A stretch of DNA of 40,526 bases from Bacteroidota bacterium (GTDB lineage: Bacteria; Bacteroidota; Bacteroidia; Flavobacteriales; Flavobacteriaceae). A program made the position numbers and the translations under genes. The notes below the pieces were generated by a model, which was not told where the DNA came from, did no database searches, and was given only the letters and a program-made list of their open reading frames with translations. This document shows, one piece after another, positions 32,250 through 39,780 of the stretch. How positions within the stretch are numbered: the stretch's first letter is position 1; each line of letters begins with the position of its first letter. The DNA lies in the NCBI GenBank assembly GCA_023457535.1, contig JAEWLN010000034.1, forward strand, positions 1 through 40,526, given 5' to 3'.

Positions 32250-32303
32250 GGAGCTGTTTCCGGCTATCCGCGGCGCGCGGCGCCCTGCTCCTATCCGGGC
32301 TAG
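32250..32303 (+). repeat. Dispersed palindromic element, copy 4 (short form)
   Basis: Begins GGAGCTGTTTCCGGCTATCC and ends CTATCCGGGCTAG, matching both ends of copy 1. The ATCTTTT...AAAAGGAT core is missing and a GGCGCGCGGCGCC palindromic centre takes its place. It lies 85 bases downstream of the start of copy B's right palindrome cluster and 46 bases before the MFS ATG. Confidence 0.7.
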
Positions 32304-32349
32304 TTCGTTTTCCTGTGGAAACCTTCGCATTAAATTGAACCATCGTACC

Positions 32350-33588
32350 ATGCAAACCTTCACCCCGACCCAAAAAATCAAACACCTGCTCAGTTTTCCC
32401 GTAATTGTTGCTGCCTTAGGCTACTTCGTTGACATTTACGACCTGCTGCTTTTTGGAATCGTACGCGTTCCCAGCCTGCGCGATATGGGACTGGATGTCG
32501 ATGTGGCCGGAACGCTCATCCTCAATTACCAGATGACCGGATTGTTGCTCGGCGGCATATTGTGGGGCGTCCTGGGCGACAAAAGAGGAAGGTTATCGGT
32601 GCTTTTTGGATCGATACTCGTGTATTCGCTTGCCAACATCGCTTGCGGATTGCTGCCGCACATTACTGTTGGCGACAAAGTCATGTGGTATGCGGCGCTC
32701 CGTTTTGTTGCGGGAATTGGACTCGCTGGCGAACTCGGGGCGGGCATCACACTGGTTTCGGAAAGCCTTCCCAAGGAATTGCGCGCGATCGGGACATCCA
32801 TTGTGGCGGGTTTCGGGCTGCTCGGGGCGGTGGTTGCCCAATTGACGGTGGAACTCGCCGGAAACTGGACGTACGCGTATTTCATAGGTGGCGCACTGGG
32901 ATTGTTGCTGTTGCTGCTTCGCGTGGGCGTGCTCGAAAGCGACATGTACCGCCAAATTGCGGACACACGGATCTCCAAGGGTAACTTTCTCACTTTTTTA
33001 ACCCACAGGCACCGGCTTGCCAAATACCTCAAATGCATTGCGATAGGACTGCCTACCTGGTATTGCGTCGGAATTCTGGCGATGATGGGCAACCAGTTCG
33101 CACCCGTTTTTGGGATCAGGATCGAGCCCGGCAAAGCGATCATGTGGGCTTATGTGGGCATCTCGGCCGGGGATTTTGCAAGCGGGTTCATTTCGCACGC
33201 GCTGCAATCGCGCAAAAAGGCGATTCTTTACATGATGTTGTTTACGATCGCAGGTGTGCTGTTGATGCTGCTCGGCGGCACCACTACTGAGAACAGTTAC
33301 TATTTTTTCTGTGCGTGGCTCGGATTGGGCACCGGGTATTGGGCGATGTTCGTTACCGTTGCGGCAGAACAATTCGGCACTAACATCCGCTCGACGGCCA
33401 CAACCACCGTTCCAAACATGGTGCGCGGTCTTGTCCCGGTGATGCTTGCGGGATTCGATTATTTCAAACCCCGATCGGGTGTCGTGCAATCGGCGTTGAT
33501 TGTGGGCGCGATCGTATTTGCACTTGGTATCTACGCAACCCTTACCGTATCGGAAACCCATGGCCGCGACCTGGATTTCACCGAGTAG
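32350..33588 (+). CDS. Major facilitator superfamily transporter
   Basis: The 412-aa protein has about 12 hydrophobic helices. The loop 2-3 motif A is GDKRGRLSVLFGS (near 77-89), and helix 1 carries VDIYDLLLFGIV, where the Asp pair is typical of sugar-acid/organic-acid symporters (AAHS and SV2-like groups). GIGLAGELGAGITLVSESLP in helix 4-5 also fits that group. The substrate cannot be read. I start at ATG 32350 (MQTFTPTQK); the longer frame from 32212 would be translated from repeat DNA. Copy 4 of the dispersed element and copy B of the palindrome-bounded element occupy its upstream region, so repeats may affect its expression. Confidence 0.88.
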   Translation: MQTFTPTQKIKHLLSFPVIVAALGYFVDIYDLLLFGIVRVPSLRDMGLDVDVAGTLILNYQMTGLLLGGILWGVLGDKRGRLSVLFGSILVYSLANIACGLLPHITVGDKVMWYAALRFVAGIGLAGELGAGITLVSESLPKELRAIGTSIVAGFGLLGAVVAQLTVELAGNWTYAYFIGGALGLLLLLLRVGVLESDMYRQIADTRISKGNFLTFLTHRHRLAKYLKCIAIGLPTWYCVGILAMMGNQFAPVFGIRIEPGKAIMWAYVGISAGDFASGFISHALQSRKKAILYMMLFTIAGVLLMLLGGTTTENSYYFFCAWLGLGTGYWAMFVTVAAEQFGTNIRSTATTTVPNMVRGLVPVMLAGFDYFKPRSGVVQSALIVGAIVFALGIYATLTVSETHGRDLDFTE

Positions 33589-33665
33589 CGTTTGCCAATT
33601 AACGAATCCTTAACCCGGATTTATAGCGTCATTGCCTATATTTAAGCTCAACCAAAACCCACGCA

Positions 33666-35132
33666 ATGATGAAAAAACTACTATCGGCGGTCATCGGACT
33701 GCTATATTTTACCGCGTCGGCACAATATACTACGCCCAACTCCAATGTCAACTGGGGACTGGACGATTTGATCATCAACGCGCCATCGGGTGTAATTGCG
33801 CTCAATGATGGCGTGTATACGTTGTCGCAAAACCTGACCATTGCCGTATCGGATACGCTGACGATCAATGAAAATGCGATTTTGCGCATCGACCCCAATG
33901 TCGAAATAACCATTGCGGGAACATTCTTTGCCGACGCTGACGAAATTGTAATTACGGCCTCCGCCGATGCACAGCCGTTCGGAACGATCCGATTTGAAGA
34001 GAATTCGACCGGCTATCTGCGCAATGTGACGATCGATTACGGCAAGGGAATCCGCGTGGCGACAGGCGATTTTGAAATGCAGAATTGCTCGATGTCTTAT
34101 CACCAGCAAGGCACAACCACTTCTGCGGCGCTGACATTTTCCACGGGACGTCCTTTGATCAATGCATCGCGTTTCACCCATAATTTTATTCCGGCGTTCG
34201 GGTCCGGGGCCAACATCGAATCGGCGCCCACGTTTTCGAACAACTATCTCGAAAACAACAACTCGGTCAACAACAACCGGCCACAAATCAACATGGGCCC
34301 GAGCGGCAATGATACGATCCGGATCGTTAATAACATCATCAAGGGCAATCCGCTGTCGACGCTTGTGGGAGGGATTTCCGCTTCCAGCCTTTTGGGCAAC
34401 ATGAACAAGGTGGTCATCGAGGGAAATACGATTACGGACAATCGCTATGGCATTACGGTCGCGGGTGCCAACTCGTCGGGGTACATCCGCAACAACATCA
34501 TCCAGGACAACAATACGCAGAACATTCCCGCACAGGGCGGCAGCGGCATTTCGCTTAACGCATCGGGTGCCGCAACGATGAACATTATCGCGAGCGGCAA
34601 CCAGATCCGACGCAATTTATGGGGTATTACCGTCATCGGACAGGCGCGTCTTAATCTTGGCGATGGCACCGATGATAGTCCGGGAGGCAATGTTTTTGCT
34701 GAAAACGGCAATGACGGCAATGCGTATGCGTTGTTCAACAATACGCCGCACGCGATATCTGCCATGAACAATTGCTGGATAGAGGGCGCGGCGCCTACGG
34801 CAACCGATGTCGAAAATGTGATCAGCCATCAGTTTGACGATGCCTTGCTTGGGCTGGTCACGTATACACCGTTTTCAGACTGCCTGCTGGCGACCAACAC
34901 TTTTGCCGCCGATATGACAACCATCTATCCCAACCCGAACGCGGGCCGGTTTAATTTGAATTTGAGTCAGGATGCGACACTTGAGCTGTATTCGATGGGC
35001 GGACAGCGAATCTGGAGCAAAAAAATCACCTCAGGCCAACACGTGGTCGAATATGACGCACCTACGGGTGTTTATGTGTTGCGCGTAACGTCCGATGCGG
35101 GTGTGTTGAATTATAAAATGGTGCGGCGGTGA
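33666..35132 (+). CDS. T9SS-exported right-handed beta-helix protein
   Basis: The 488-aa protein has a signal peptide (about 1-20, ending ASAQ) and a long Asn/Gly/Thr-rich region (about 60-370) with repeated short strands such as NNIIKGNP, NTITDNRYGI, NNIIQDNN and NQIRRNLWGI, the pattern of a parallel beta-helix (NosD/PbH1 type). It ends in a C-terminal type A T9SS sorting domain (about 410-488: IYPNPNAGRFNLNL, LYSMGGQRIW, GVYVLRV, YKMVRR). It is thus predicted to cross the outer membrane through the type IX system and be attached or released. No catalytic residues were recognised. Its stop is followed at once by a palindromic hairpin repeat. Confidence 0.88.
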   Translation: MMKKLLSAVIGLLYFTASAQYTTPNSNVNWGLDDLIINAPSGVIALNDGVYTLSQNLTIAVSDTLTINENAILRIDPNVEITIAGTFFADADEIVITASADAQPFGTIRFEENSTGYLRNVTIDYGKGIRVATGDFEMQNCSMSYHQQGTTTSAALTFSTGRPLINASRFTHNFIPAFGSGANIESAPTFSNNYLENNNSVNNNRPQINMGPSGNDTIRIVNNIIKGNPLSTLVGGISASSLLGNMNKVVIEGNTITDNRYGITVAGANSSGYIRNNIIQDNNTQNIPAQGGSGISLNASGAATMNIIASGNQIRRNLWGITVIGQARLNLGDGTDDSPGGNVFAENGNDGNAYALFNNTPHAISAMNNCWIEGAAPTATDVENVISHQFDDALLGLVTYTPFSDCLLATNTFAADMTTIYPNPNAGRFNLNLSQDATLELYSMGGQRIWSKKITSGQHVVEYDAPTGVYVLRVTSDAGVLNYKMVRR

Positions 35133-35282
35133 GATGCTGAACTTGTTTCAGCATCTGTGCGCGTGAACAGTTGGGTTTTTGCAGGGAGTTGGGATGCTGA
35201 ACTTGTTTCAGCATCTGCTAGAAACGAGGATCATTTATATTTTCACATTTACCAACCCAGATGCTGAAACAAGTTCAGCATC
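35133..35282. repeat. Three copies of a 23-bp palindrome
   Basis: A hairpin with 9-bp arms GATGCTGAA/TTCAGCATC and a 5-base loop occurs at 35133-35155, 35193-35215 and, inverted, at 35260-35282. The first copy begins at the base after the T9SS gene stop codon. Copies 2 and 3 are flanked by GTTGG and CCAAC respectively, extending their inverted symmetry. No poly-T follows, so these are not classic terminators. Confidence 0.9.
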
Positions 35283-35326
35283 CCCACCCCTAACACACCC
35301 TTAACTAAAAAAACCAAAACATTCGC

Positions 35327-35334
35327 TATCTTTG
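35327..35334 (+). promoter_or_regulatory. Predicted -7 box of lipA
   Basis: TATCTTTG is a perfect TAnnTTTG box, 17 bases before the ATG at 35352. A -33 box is not clear (TTA at 35301). Confidence 0.55.
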
Positions 35335-35351
35335 TCGGGCAAATTCAGCCT

Positions 35352-36221
35352 ATGGAAACCGTACTCGACAACCAGTTGCCCATCGCCAAGCCCAAGTGGC
35401 TCAAAGTCAAGCTGCCCATCGGACAAAAATACACCGAACTGCGCGGGCTCGTGGACAAATATAAACTCAACACCATCTGTACCTCCGGCAGTTGCCCCAA
35501 TATGGGCGAATGTTGGGGTGAAGGTACGGCTACATTCATGATCCTGGGCAATGTCTGTACGCGCTCATGTGGCTTTTGCGGCGTCAAGACCGGACGTCCG
35601 GAAACAGTCGATTGGGACGAGCCTGAAAAAGTGGCGCGTTCGATCAAAATCATGAAAATCAAGCACGCGGTAGTTACGTCCGTGGACCGCGACGATCTGA
35701 AAGACATGGGATCGATCATCTGGGTAGAAACCGTCAAAGCCATCCGCCGCATGAACCCGGAAACAACGCTCGAAACGCTGATTCCAGATTTTCAGGGCAA
35801 CGAGCGCAATCTCGACCGCATTGTCGAAGCCAGTCCAGAAGTCGTATCGCACAACATGGAAACCGTCAGGCGATTGACCCGCGAGGTCAGGATCCAGGCC
35901 AAATATGACCGAAGCCTCGAAGTATTGCGCTACCTCAAACAAAAAGGCATCCGCCGGACCAAATCAGGCATCATGCTCGGGCTTGGTGAAACGGAACAGG
36001 AAGTGATCCAGACCATGCGCGATCTGCGCGATGCAAATGTAGACGTGGTCACGATCGGCCAATACCTGCAACCCAGCAAAAAACACCTGCCGGTCAAAGA
36101 ATTTATCACGCCGGAACAGTTCCGGAAATACGAGGAGATCGGCAAGGAAATGGGCTTTAGACATGTGGAAAGCGGCGCACTGGTAAGAAGTTCCTACCAC
36201 GCGCAAAAACACATTTTGTAA
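35352..36221 (+). CDS. lipA: Lipoyl synthase
   Basis: This radical-SAM enzyme inserts two sulfurs into protein-bound octanoate to form lipoyl groups of the pyruvate and 2-oxoglutarate dehydrogenase and glycine cleavage complexes. The 289-aa protein shows the auxiliary cluster cysteines Cys43, Cys48 and Cys54 (CTSGSCPNMGEC), the radical-SAM triad Cys69, Cys73 and Cys76 (CTRSCGFC), GLGETEQE, QYLQPSKKH and the terminal RSSYHA serine that ligates the auxiliary cluster. All required residues are present and the length is typical. It has its own -7 box. No lipB or lplA is in the window. Confidence 0.97.
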   Translation: METVLDNQLPIAKPKWLKVKLPIGQKYTELRGLVDKYKLNTICTSGSCPNMGECWGEGTATFMILGNVCTRSCGFCGVKTGRPETVDWDEPEKVARSIKIMKIKHAVVTSVDRDDLKDMGSIIWVETVKAIRRMNPETTLETLIPDFQGNERNLDRIVEASPEVVSHNMETVRRLTREVRIQAKYDRSLEVLRYLKQKGIRRTKSGIMLGLGETEQEVIQTMRDLRDANVDVVTIGQYLQPSKKHLPVKEFITPEQFRKYEEIGKEMGFRHVESGALVRSSYHAQKHIL

Positions 36222-36234
36222 ATAATCATTATTT

Positions 36235-36315
36235 GGGCGTTGCCTGCGGCCGGGCTGTTCGCTTCTATCTTTTGCTCGTCCCTCACAAAAGGATAACCGC
36301 TGCCATCCCTAACGC
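36235..36315 (+). repeat. Dispersed palindromic element, copy 5
   Basis: Starts GGGCGTTGCCTGCGGCCGGG and ends GCCATCCCTAACGC, with GCTTCTATCTTTT and AAAAGGATAACCGCTGCC around a short central loop. The ends GCGTT and AACGC are complementary. It is opposite in direction to copies 2 and 3 and lies 13 bases behind lipA. Confidence 0.8.
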
Positions 36316-36330
36316 GAATGCCCACGCTTC

Positions 36331-36344
36331 TAAAGCCGGCTTTA
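36331..36344. promoter_or_regulatory. 14-bp perfect palindrome upstream of gap
   Basis: TAAAGCCGGCTTTA reads the same on both strands, lies 53 bases before the gap ATG and is followed by AATTTT. It could be an operator for a dimeric regulator or a small hairpin. Function is not shown. Confidence 0.35.
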
Positions 36345-36396
36345 AATTTTGGCGACTTTGCCTTTCCCACGTTAAGACTATCACTTTTACGACATT

Positions 36397-37395
36397 ATGA
36401 TCAAAACCAAAATAGCCATCAACGGCTTCGGACGCATCGGCAGGAACCTCTTCCGCCTTTTGCTCGACCATCCGTCGATCGAGGTAGTGGCCATCAACGA
36501 CATCGCTGACAAGCGAACAATGGCGCACCTGGTCAAGTATGACAGCATCCACGGCGTGCTCGAACGCGAATGCGCTTTCGACGAGCGCGGCATTATCGTC
36601 GGCGGCACGCATTATCCGTTCTTGCATGAGAAGCACATCGCGAACATCGATTGGCGCGCTTTCAAGCCTGATGTCGTCATCGAGTCCACGGGCAAATACA
36701 AAACATTCGACGAAATTAATGCCCACATCCTCTCCGGTGCACCCAAAGTAATTTTATCGGCCCCGGCGGAAGTTGACCAGATCAAAACCGTCGTGCTGGG
36801 CGTCAACGAACATATTCTGGACGGATCGGAACAAATCATTTCCAATGCAAGCTGCACGACCAACAATGCAGCGCCCATGATCAAAGTGATCCGCGATTTG
36901 TGCGGCATCGAACAGGCGTACATCACCACGGTCCACTCTTACACCACAGACCAAAGCCTGCACGACCAGCCCCATAAAGATTTGCGTCGCGCGCGCGGAG
37001 CGGCCCAATCGATCGTACCCACGACAACGGGAGCAGCCAAGGCGCTGACCAAGATTTTCCCCGAATTCGACGGCAAGATCGGGGGCGGCGGCATACGTGT
37101 GCCGGTTCCGGACGGTTCGCTGACCGATATCACGTGCTATGTACAGCAGGAAGTGTCGATCGCACAAATCAACGCTGCGTTCAAGGCGGCCGCAACCGGC
37201 CCGCTGAATGGAATTTTGGCCTATACGGAAGACCCGATCGTATCGGTGGACATCCTGGGCAACCGCCATTCGTGCTTGTTTGATGCACAACTCACGTCCG
37301 TCATTGGCAAAATGGTCAAGATCGTGGGTTGGTATGACAATGAAATCGGCTATTGTTCGCGCATGATCGATTTGACGCAACTGGTGGTCCGCTGA
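36397..37395 (+). CDS. gap: Glyceraldehyde-3-phosphate dehydrogenase
   Basis: This glycolytic/gluconeogenic enzyme oxidises and phosphorylates glyceraldehyde 3-phosphate. The 332-aa protein has the NAD loop NGFGRIG (9-15), Asp35 in AINDIAD (a mark of NAD specificity), catalytic Cys153 in SNASCTTN, His180 in TTVHSYT, and WYDNEIGYCSRM near the C-terminus. Length is standard. The gene is monocistronic by spacing: a dispersed repeat and a palindrome precede it, and 155 bases separate it from the hybrid kinase gene. Genomes of this group often have more than one gap; which one this is cannot be told from the window. Confidence 0.96.
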   Translation: MIKTKIAINGFGRIGRNLFRLLLDHPSIEVVAINDIADKRTMAHLVKYDSIHGVLERECAFDERGIIVGGTHYPFLHEKHIANIDWRAFKPDVVIESTGKYKTFDEINAHILSGAPKVILSAPAEVDQIKTVVLGVNEHILDGSEQIISNASCTTNNAAPMIKVIRDLCGIEQAYITTVHSYTTDQSLHDQPHKDLRRARGAAQSIVPTTTGAAKALTKIFPEFDGKIGGGGIRVPVPDGSLTDITCYVQQEVSIAQINAAFKAAATGPLNGILAYTEDPIVSVDILGNRHSCLFDAQLTSVIGKMVKIVGWYDNEIGYCSRMIDLTQLVVR

Positions 37396-37550
37396 CTTGT
37401 ACCCGGCCATGGGTCGTGTTTGTAAATCCACTACTTTTAGTACCCATGCGCATTTATATTCGCTTCAACCTGAATTATTGGCGTTGGCGCTTTAACAGTT
37501 AAAAAATAATCTCTATTTTTAACGCGCTGAATCAGAAGCAAGCAACGTTG

Positions 37551-39746
37551 ATGCGCAGATTTTTACTCATTTTTCTTTTTCTTACCTCGATCGCGCCCGC
37601 GCAAACACCGTCCAGAACAGCGGTGGACAGCGTGGATTACTACATCGAACTGTCAAACTTCAACATGAAAACAAATAATTATAAGTTTTCACTTACGTTT
37701 GCACAGCGCGCCATCGACTATGCGAGAAAGACATCGGACGTCGTCGCACAGGCCAATGCGTATGCGACGCTTGGCGCGATTTATTTTGAACTCAAGAAAT
37801 ACGACGACGCCATTGAGGTATACTACAAAAGCGTTTCGCTGTACAATACGTTAAAACCATCGAGCAATCAGGCGTTTTCGTACTATCGGATCGGGTTGTG
37901 TTACATGGAAAAAGGCGATTATGCCAAAGCCGACCTCAATTTCGACAAAGCCAAAACAATTTACCAAACCATCCGCATTCCCAACGCGATCGAGTTGCTG
38001 AATCTGCAAAAAGGCATCGTTTATAAGGCCAAGGGCGAATACGCATCGGCCATCCCGATCTTCAACCAGATCATTGCCAAACCCGATACGGAAGACACCT
38101 TCAAGATCAAAGCCGAAGCGCTGTACCAGATTGGCAACATCGAAATGCAGAACAACCGCAAAAACCTCGCGCTCAACTACCTCAACCGCGCTTATGAACT
38201 CAACAGCCGCGAGCGCAACATCGAACAAAAATCGAAAATTCTGCTCTCGCTGAGCCAGGTTCACGAACAATTGCTCGATGTGAACCGTGCGTATACGTTG
38301 CTTAAGAAACACCTTAAACTCAAGGACAGCATATCGTATCTGAACGCGCAAAAACTGGGGTCTGAAGATTATGTGCAGTTTAAGGAAAGCGAGAAGCTCA
38401 AGACAATCGAACAGATGGACAAGGAAAATAAGGAGCAGCAAAAAGCCAATAAAGTCGCCAAGCTGATCTCGATTCTGGCCATCGCGCTGATTTCGATCCT
38501 GTCGTTGCTCAGTTTGTCGCTCTATAAGAACAATATTATTCGAAACCAGTCAAATTTACTGCTCAAGGAAAAAAATGCCGAGTTGCAGATTGCGAAGGAA
38601 AAAGCAGAAAAGGCGTCCAAGGCACGCGCCGAATTCCTCTCCACGGTAAGCCACGAATTGCGCACGCCGCTCAATGCGATCAACGGCATCACGCATTTGC
38701 TTTTGGAGGAGAATCCAAAGGAATCGCAGCTCAATTACCTGACGTCGCTCAAATTTTCGGGCAATTACCTGCTGACGTTCATCAACGAAATCCTCGAGAT
38801 CAACCGCATCGAGTCGAGTACCATCGAGACTGAAAACATCAATTTCAACCTTAAACAGCTGCTCGGCAACATCCAGCACTCGCTCAAGGAACTCGCCTCG
38901 ATCAACAACAACGCTTTTACGATCGAGATTGACCCGAATATTCCCGATTTTCTGATCGGCGATCCCACCAAACTCTCGCAAATCTTCCTGAACCTGATCA
39001 ACAACGCGCTCAAGTTCACCAAGAATGGCGAAGTCAAGGTATTGCTTACCACCAATGAGATCAACGAGGAATTTACGTCCATTCACTTTGAGGTGCTCGA
39101 TACGGGCATAGGGATCCCAGAGGAAAAAATCGACGCCGTTTTTGACAGTTTTGCCCAGGGTTCGATCGAAATCAACCGCAAATACGGCGGAACGGGCCTT
39201 GGTCTTACCATCGTCAAGAAACTGATTGAGATCATGGGCGGCAAGATCCAGCTCAGGAGTAAAGTTGGCAAAGGCTCGTCGTTTACATTCGATTTGAGCT
39301 TTAAAATTGGGGTGGACGCCGCGGCGCAGGAAAAATCTGTACAGGACATCGACGAATCGATCCTGGTAGGCAAAAAAGTGCTGCTGATCGAAGACAACAA
39401 GATCAACCAGATGATCACCAAAAAAATGGTCGAGAACAAAGGTATGGTCTGCGAGGTCATCGACAACGGGGAAGATGCCATCGAGGCCGTCAAGAACAAC
39501 CATTACGACCTCGTGCTCATGGACGTACACCTTCCCGGCATCAACGGTACGATCGCAACGCAAACCATCCGCACCTTCGACAAAAAAACGCGCATCATCG
39601 CACTGACGGCCATTTCGCTCAACGAAAACCGCGACATGCTGATGTCTTACGGCATGAACGACGTGATCACCAAGCCGTTCGATCCTGCCGATTTCTACCG
39701 CGTGATTTCTCAGAATTTAGCCAACAGGGTCGTAAAGTTGGACTGA
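37551..39746 (+). CDS. TPR-containing hybrid sensor histidine kinase/response regulator
   Basis: The 731-aa protein has a signal peptide (about 1-18), five to six TPR units in the periplasm (about 25-270, for example ANAYATLGAIYFELKKYDDAI), a membrane helix (about 303-325), a coiled linker, HisKA with His368 in STVSHELRTPLNAI, HATPase_c (NLINNALKFT, DTGIGIP, GGTGLGLTIV) and a C-terminal receiver with phospho-acceptor Asp658 in LVLMDVHLPGING and KPFDP. It therefore autophosphorylates and passes phosphate to its own receiver, probably onward to an Hpt protein not seen here. I use ATG 37551; a TTG directly before it would add one residue. It converges with the phosphorylase gene. Confidence 0.93.
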   Translation: MRRFLLIFLFLTSIAPAQTPSRTAVDSVDYYIELSNFNMKTNNYKFSLTFAQRAIDYARKTSDVVAQANAYATLGAIYFELKKYDDAIEVYYKSVSLYNTLKPSSNQAFSYYRIGLCYMEKGDYAKADLNFDKAKTIYQTIRIPNAIELLNLQKGIVYKAKGEYASAIPIFNQIIAKPDTEDTFKIKAEALYQIGNIEMQNNRKNLALNYLNRAYELNSRERNIEQKSKILLSLSQVHEQLLDVNRAYTLLKKHLKLKDSISYLNAQKLGSEDYVQFKESEKLKTIEQMDKENKEQQKANKVAKLISILAIALISILSLLSLSLYKNNIIRNQSNLLLKEKNAELQIAKEKAEKASKARAEFLSTVSHELRTPLNAINGITHLLLEENPKESQLNYLTSLKFSGNYLLTFINEILEINRIESSTIETENINFNLKQLLGNIQHSLKELASINNNAFTIEIDPNIPDFLIGDPTKLSQIFLNLINNALKFTKNGEVKVLLTTNEINEEFTSIHFEVLDTGIGIPEEKIDAVFDSFAQGSIEINRKYGGTGLGLTIVKKLIEIMGGKIQLRSKVGKGSSFTFDLSFKIGVDAAAQEKSVQDIDESILVGKKVLLIEDNKINQMITKKMVENKGMVCEVIDNGEDAIEAVKNNHYDLVLMDVHLPGINGTIATQTIRTFDKKTRIIALTAISLNENRDMLMSYGMNDVITKPFDPADFYRVISQNLANRVVKLD

Positions 39747-39780
39747 CGCCCCGCCGATTTAGACGTTGTAATGGACTGTT

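Larger units (their letters stand above)
32008..32349. other. 342-base divergent intergenic region (PhnA-like gene / MFS gene)
   Basis: No gene. It contains the PhnA-like -7 box, palindrome-bounded element copy B (32090-32208) and dispersed palindromic element copy 4 (32250-32303). The open frame from 32212 runs through copy 4 into the MFS gene and is not taken as coding. No clear promoter for the MFS gene is seen between copy 4 and its ATG. Confidence 0.7.

Noticed and set aside
32212..32349. Longer N-terminus of the MFS transporter
   Set aside because: It would be translated from the dispersed repeat copy 4 and is Arg/Pro-rich, without membrane character.
35133..35282. Palindrome cluster as a CRISPR array
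   Set aside because: Only three units, spacing of 37 and 44 bases, one unit inverted, and no cas genes.
22581..36315. Dispersed palindromic elements as integron attC sites, because their ends look like GCGTTAG and CAACGCCC
   Set aside because: In attC the order is YAAC at the 5' end and GTTR at the 3' end; here the order is reversed, and no integrase or cassette array is present.
37395..37440. ACCC...GGGT hairpin behind gap as a terminator
   Set aside because: Stem of only four pairs and no T-run.
38556..39563. A 335-codon open frame on the minus strand
   Set aside because: Antisense to the kinase and receiver domains of the hybrid sensor; no family likeness.
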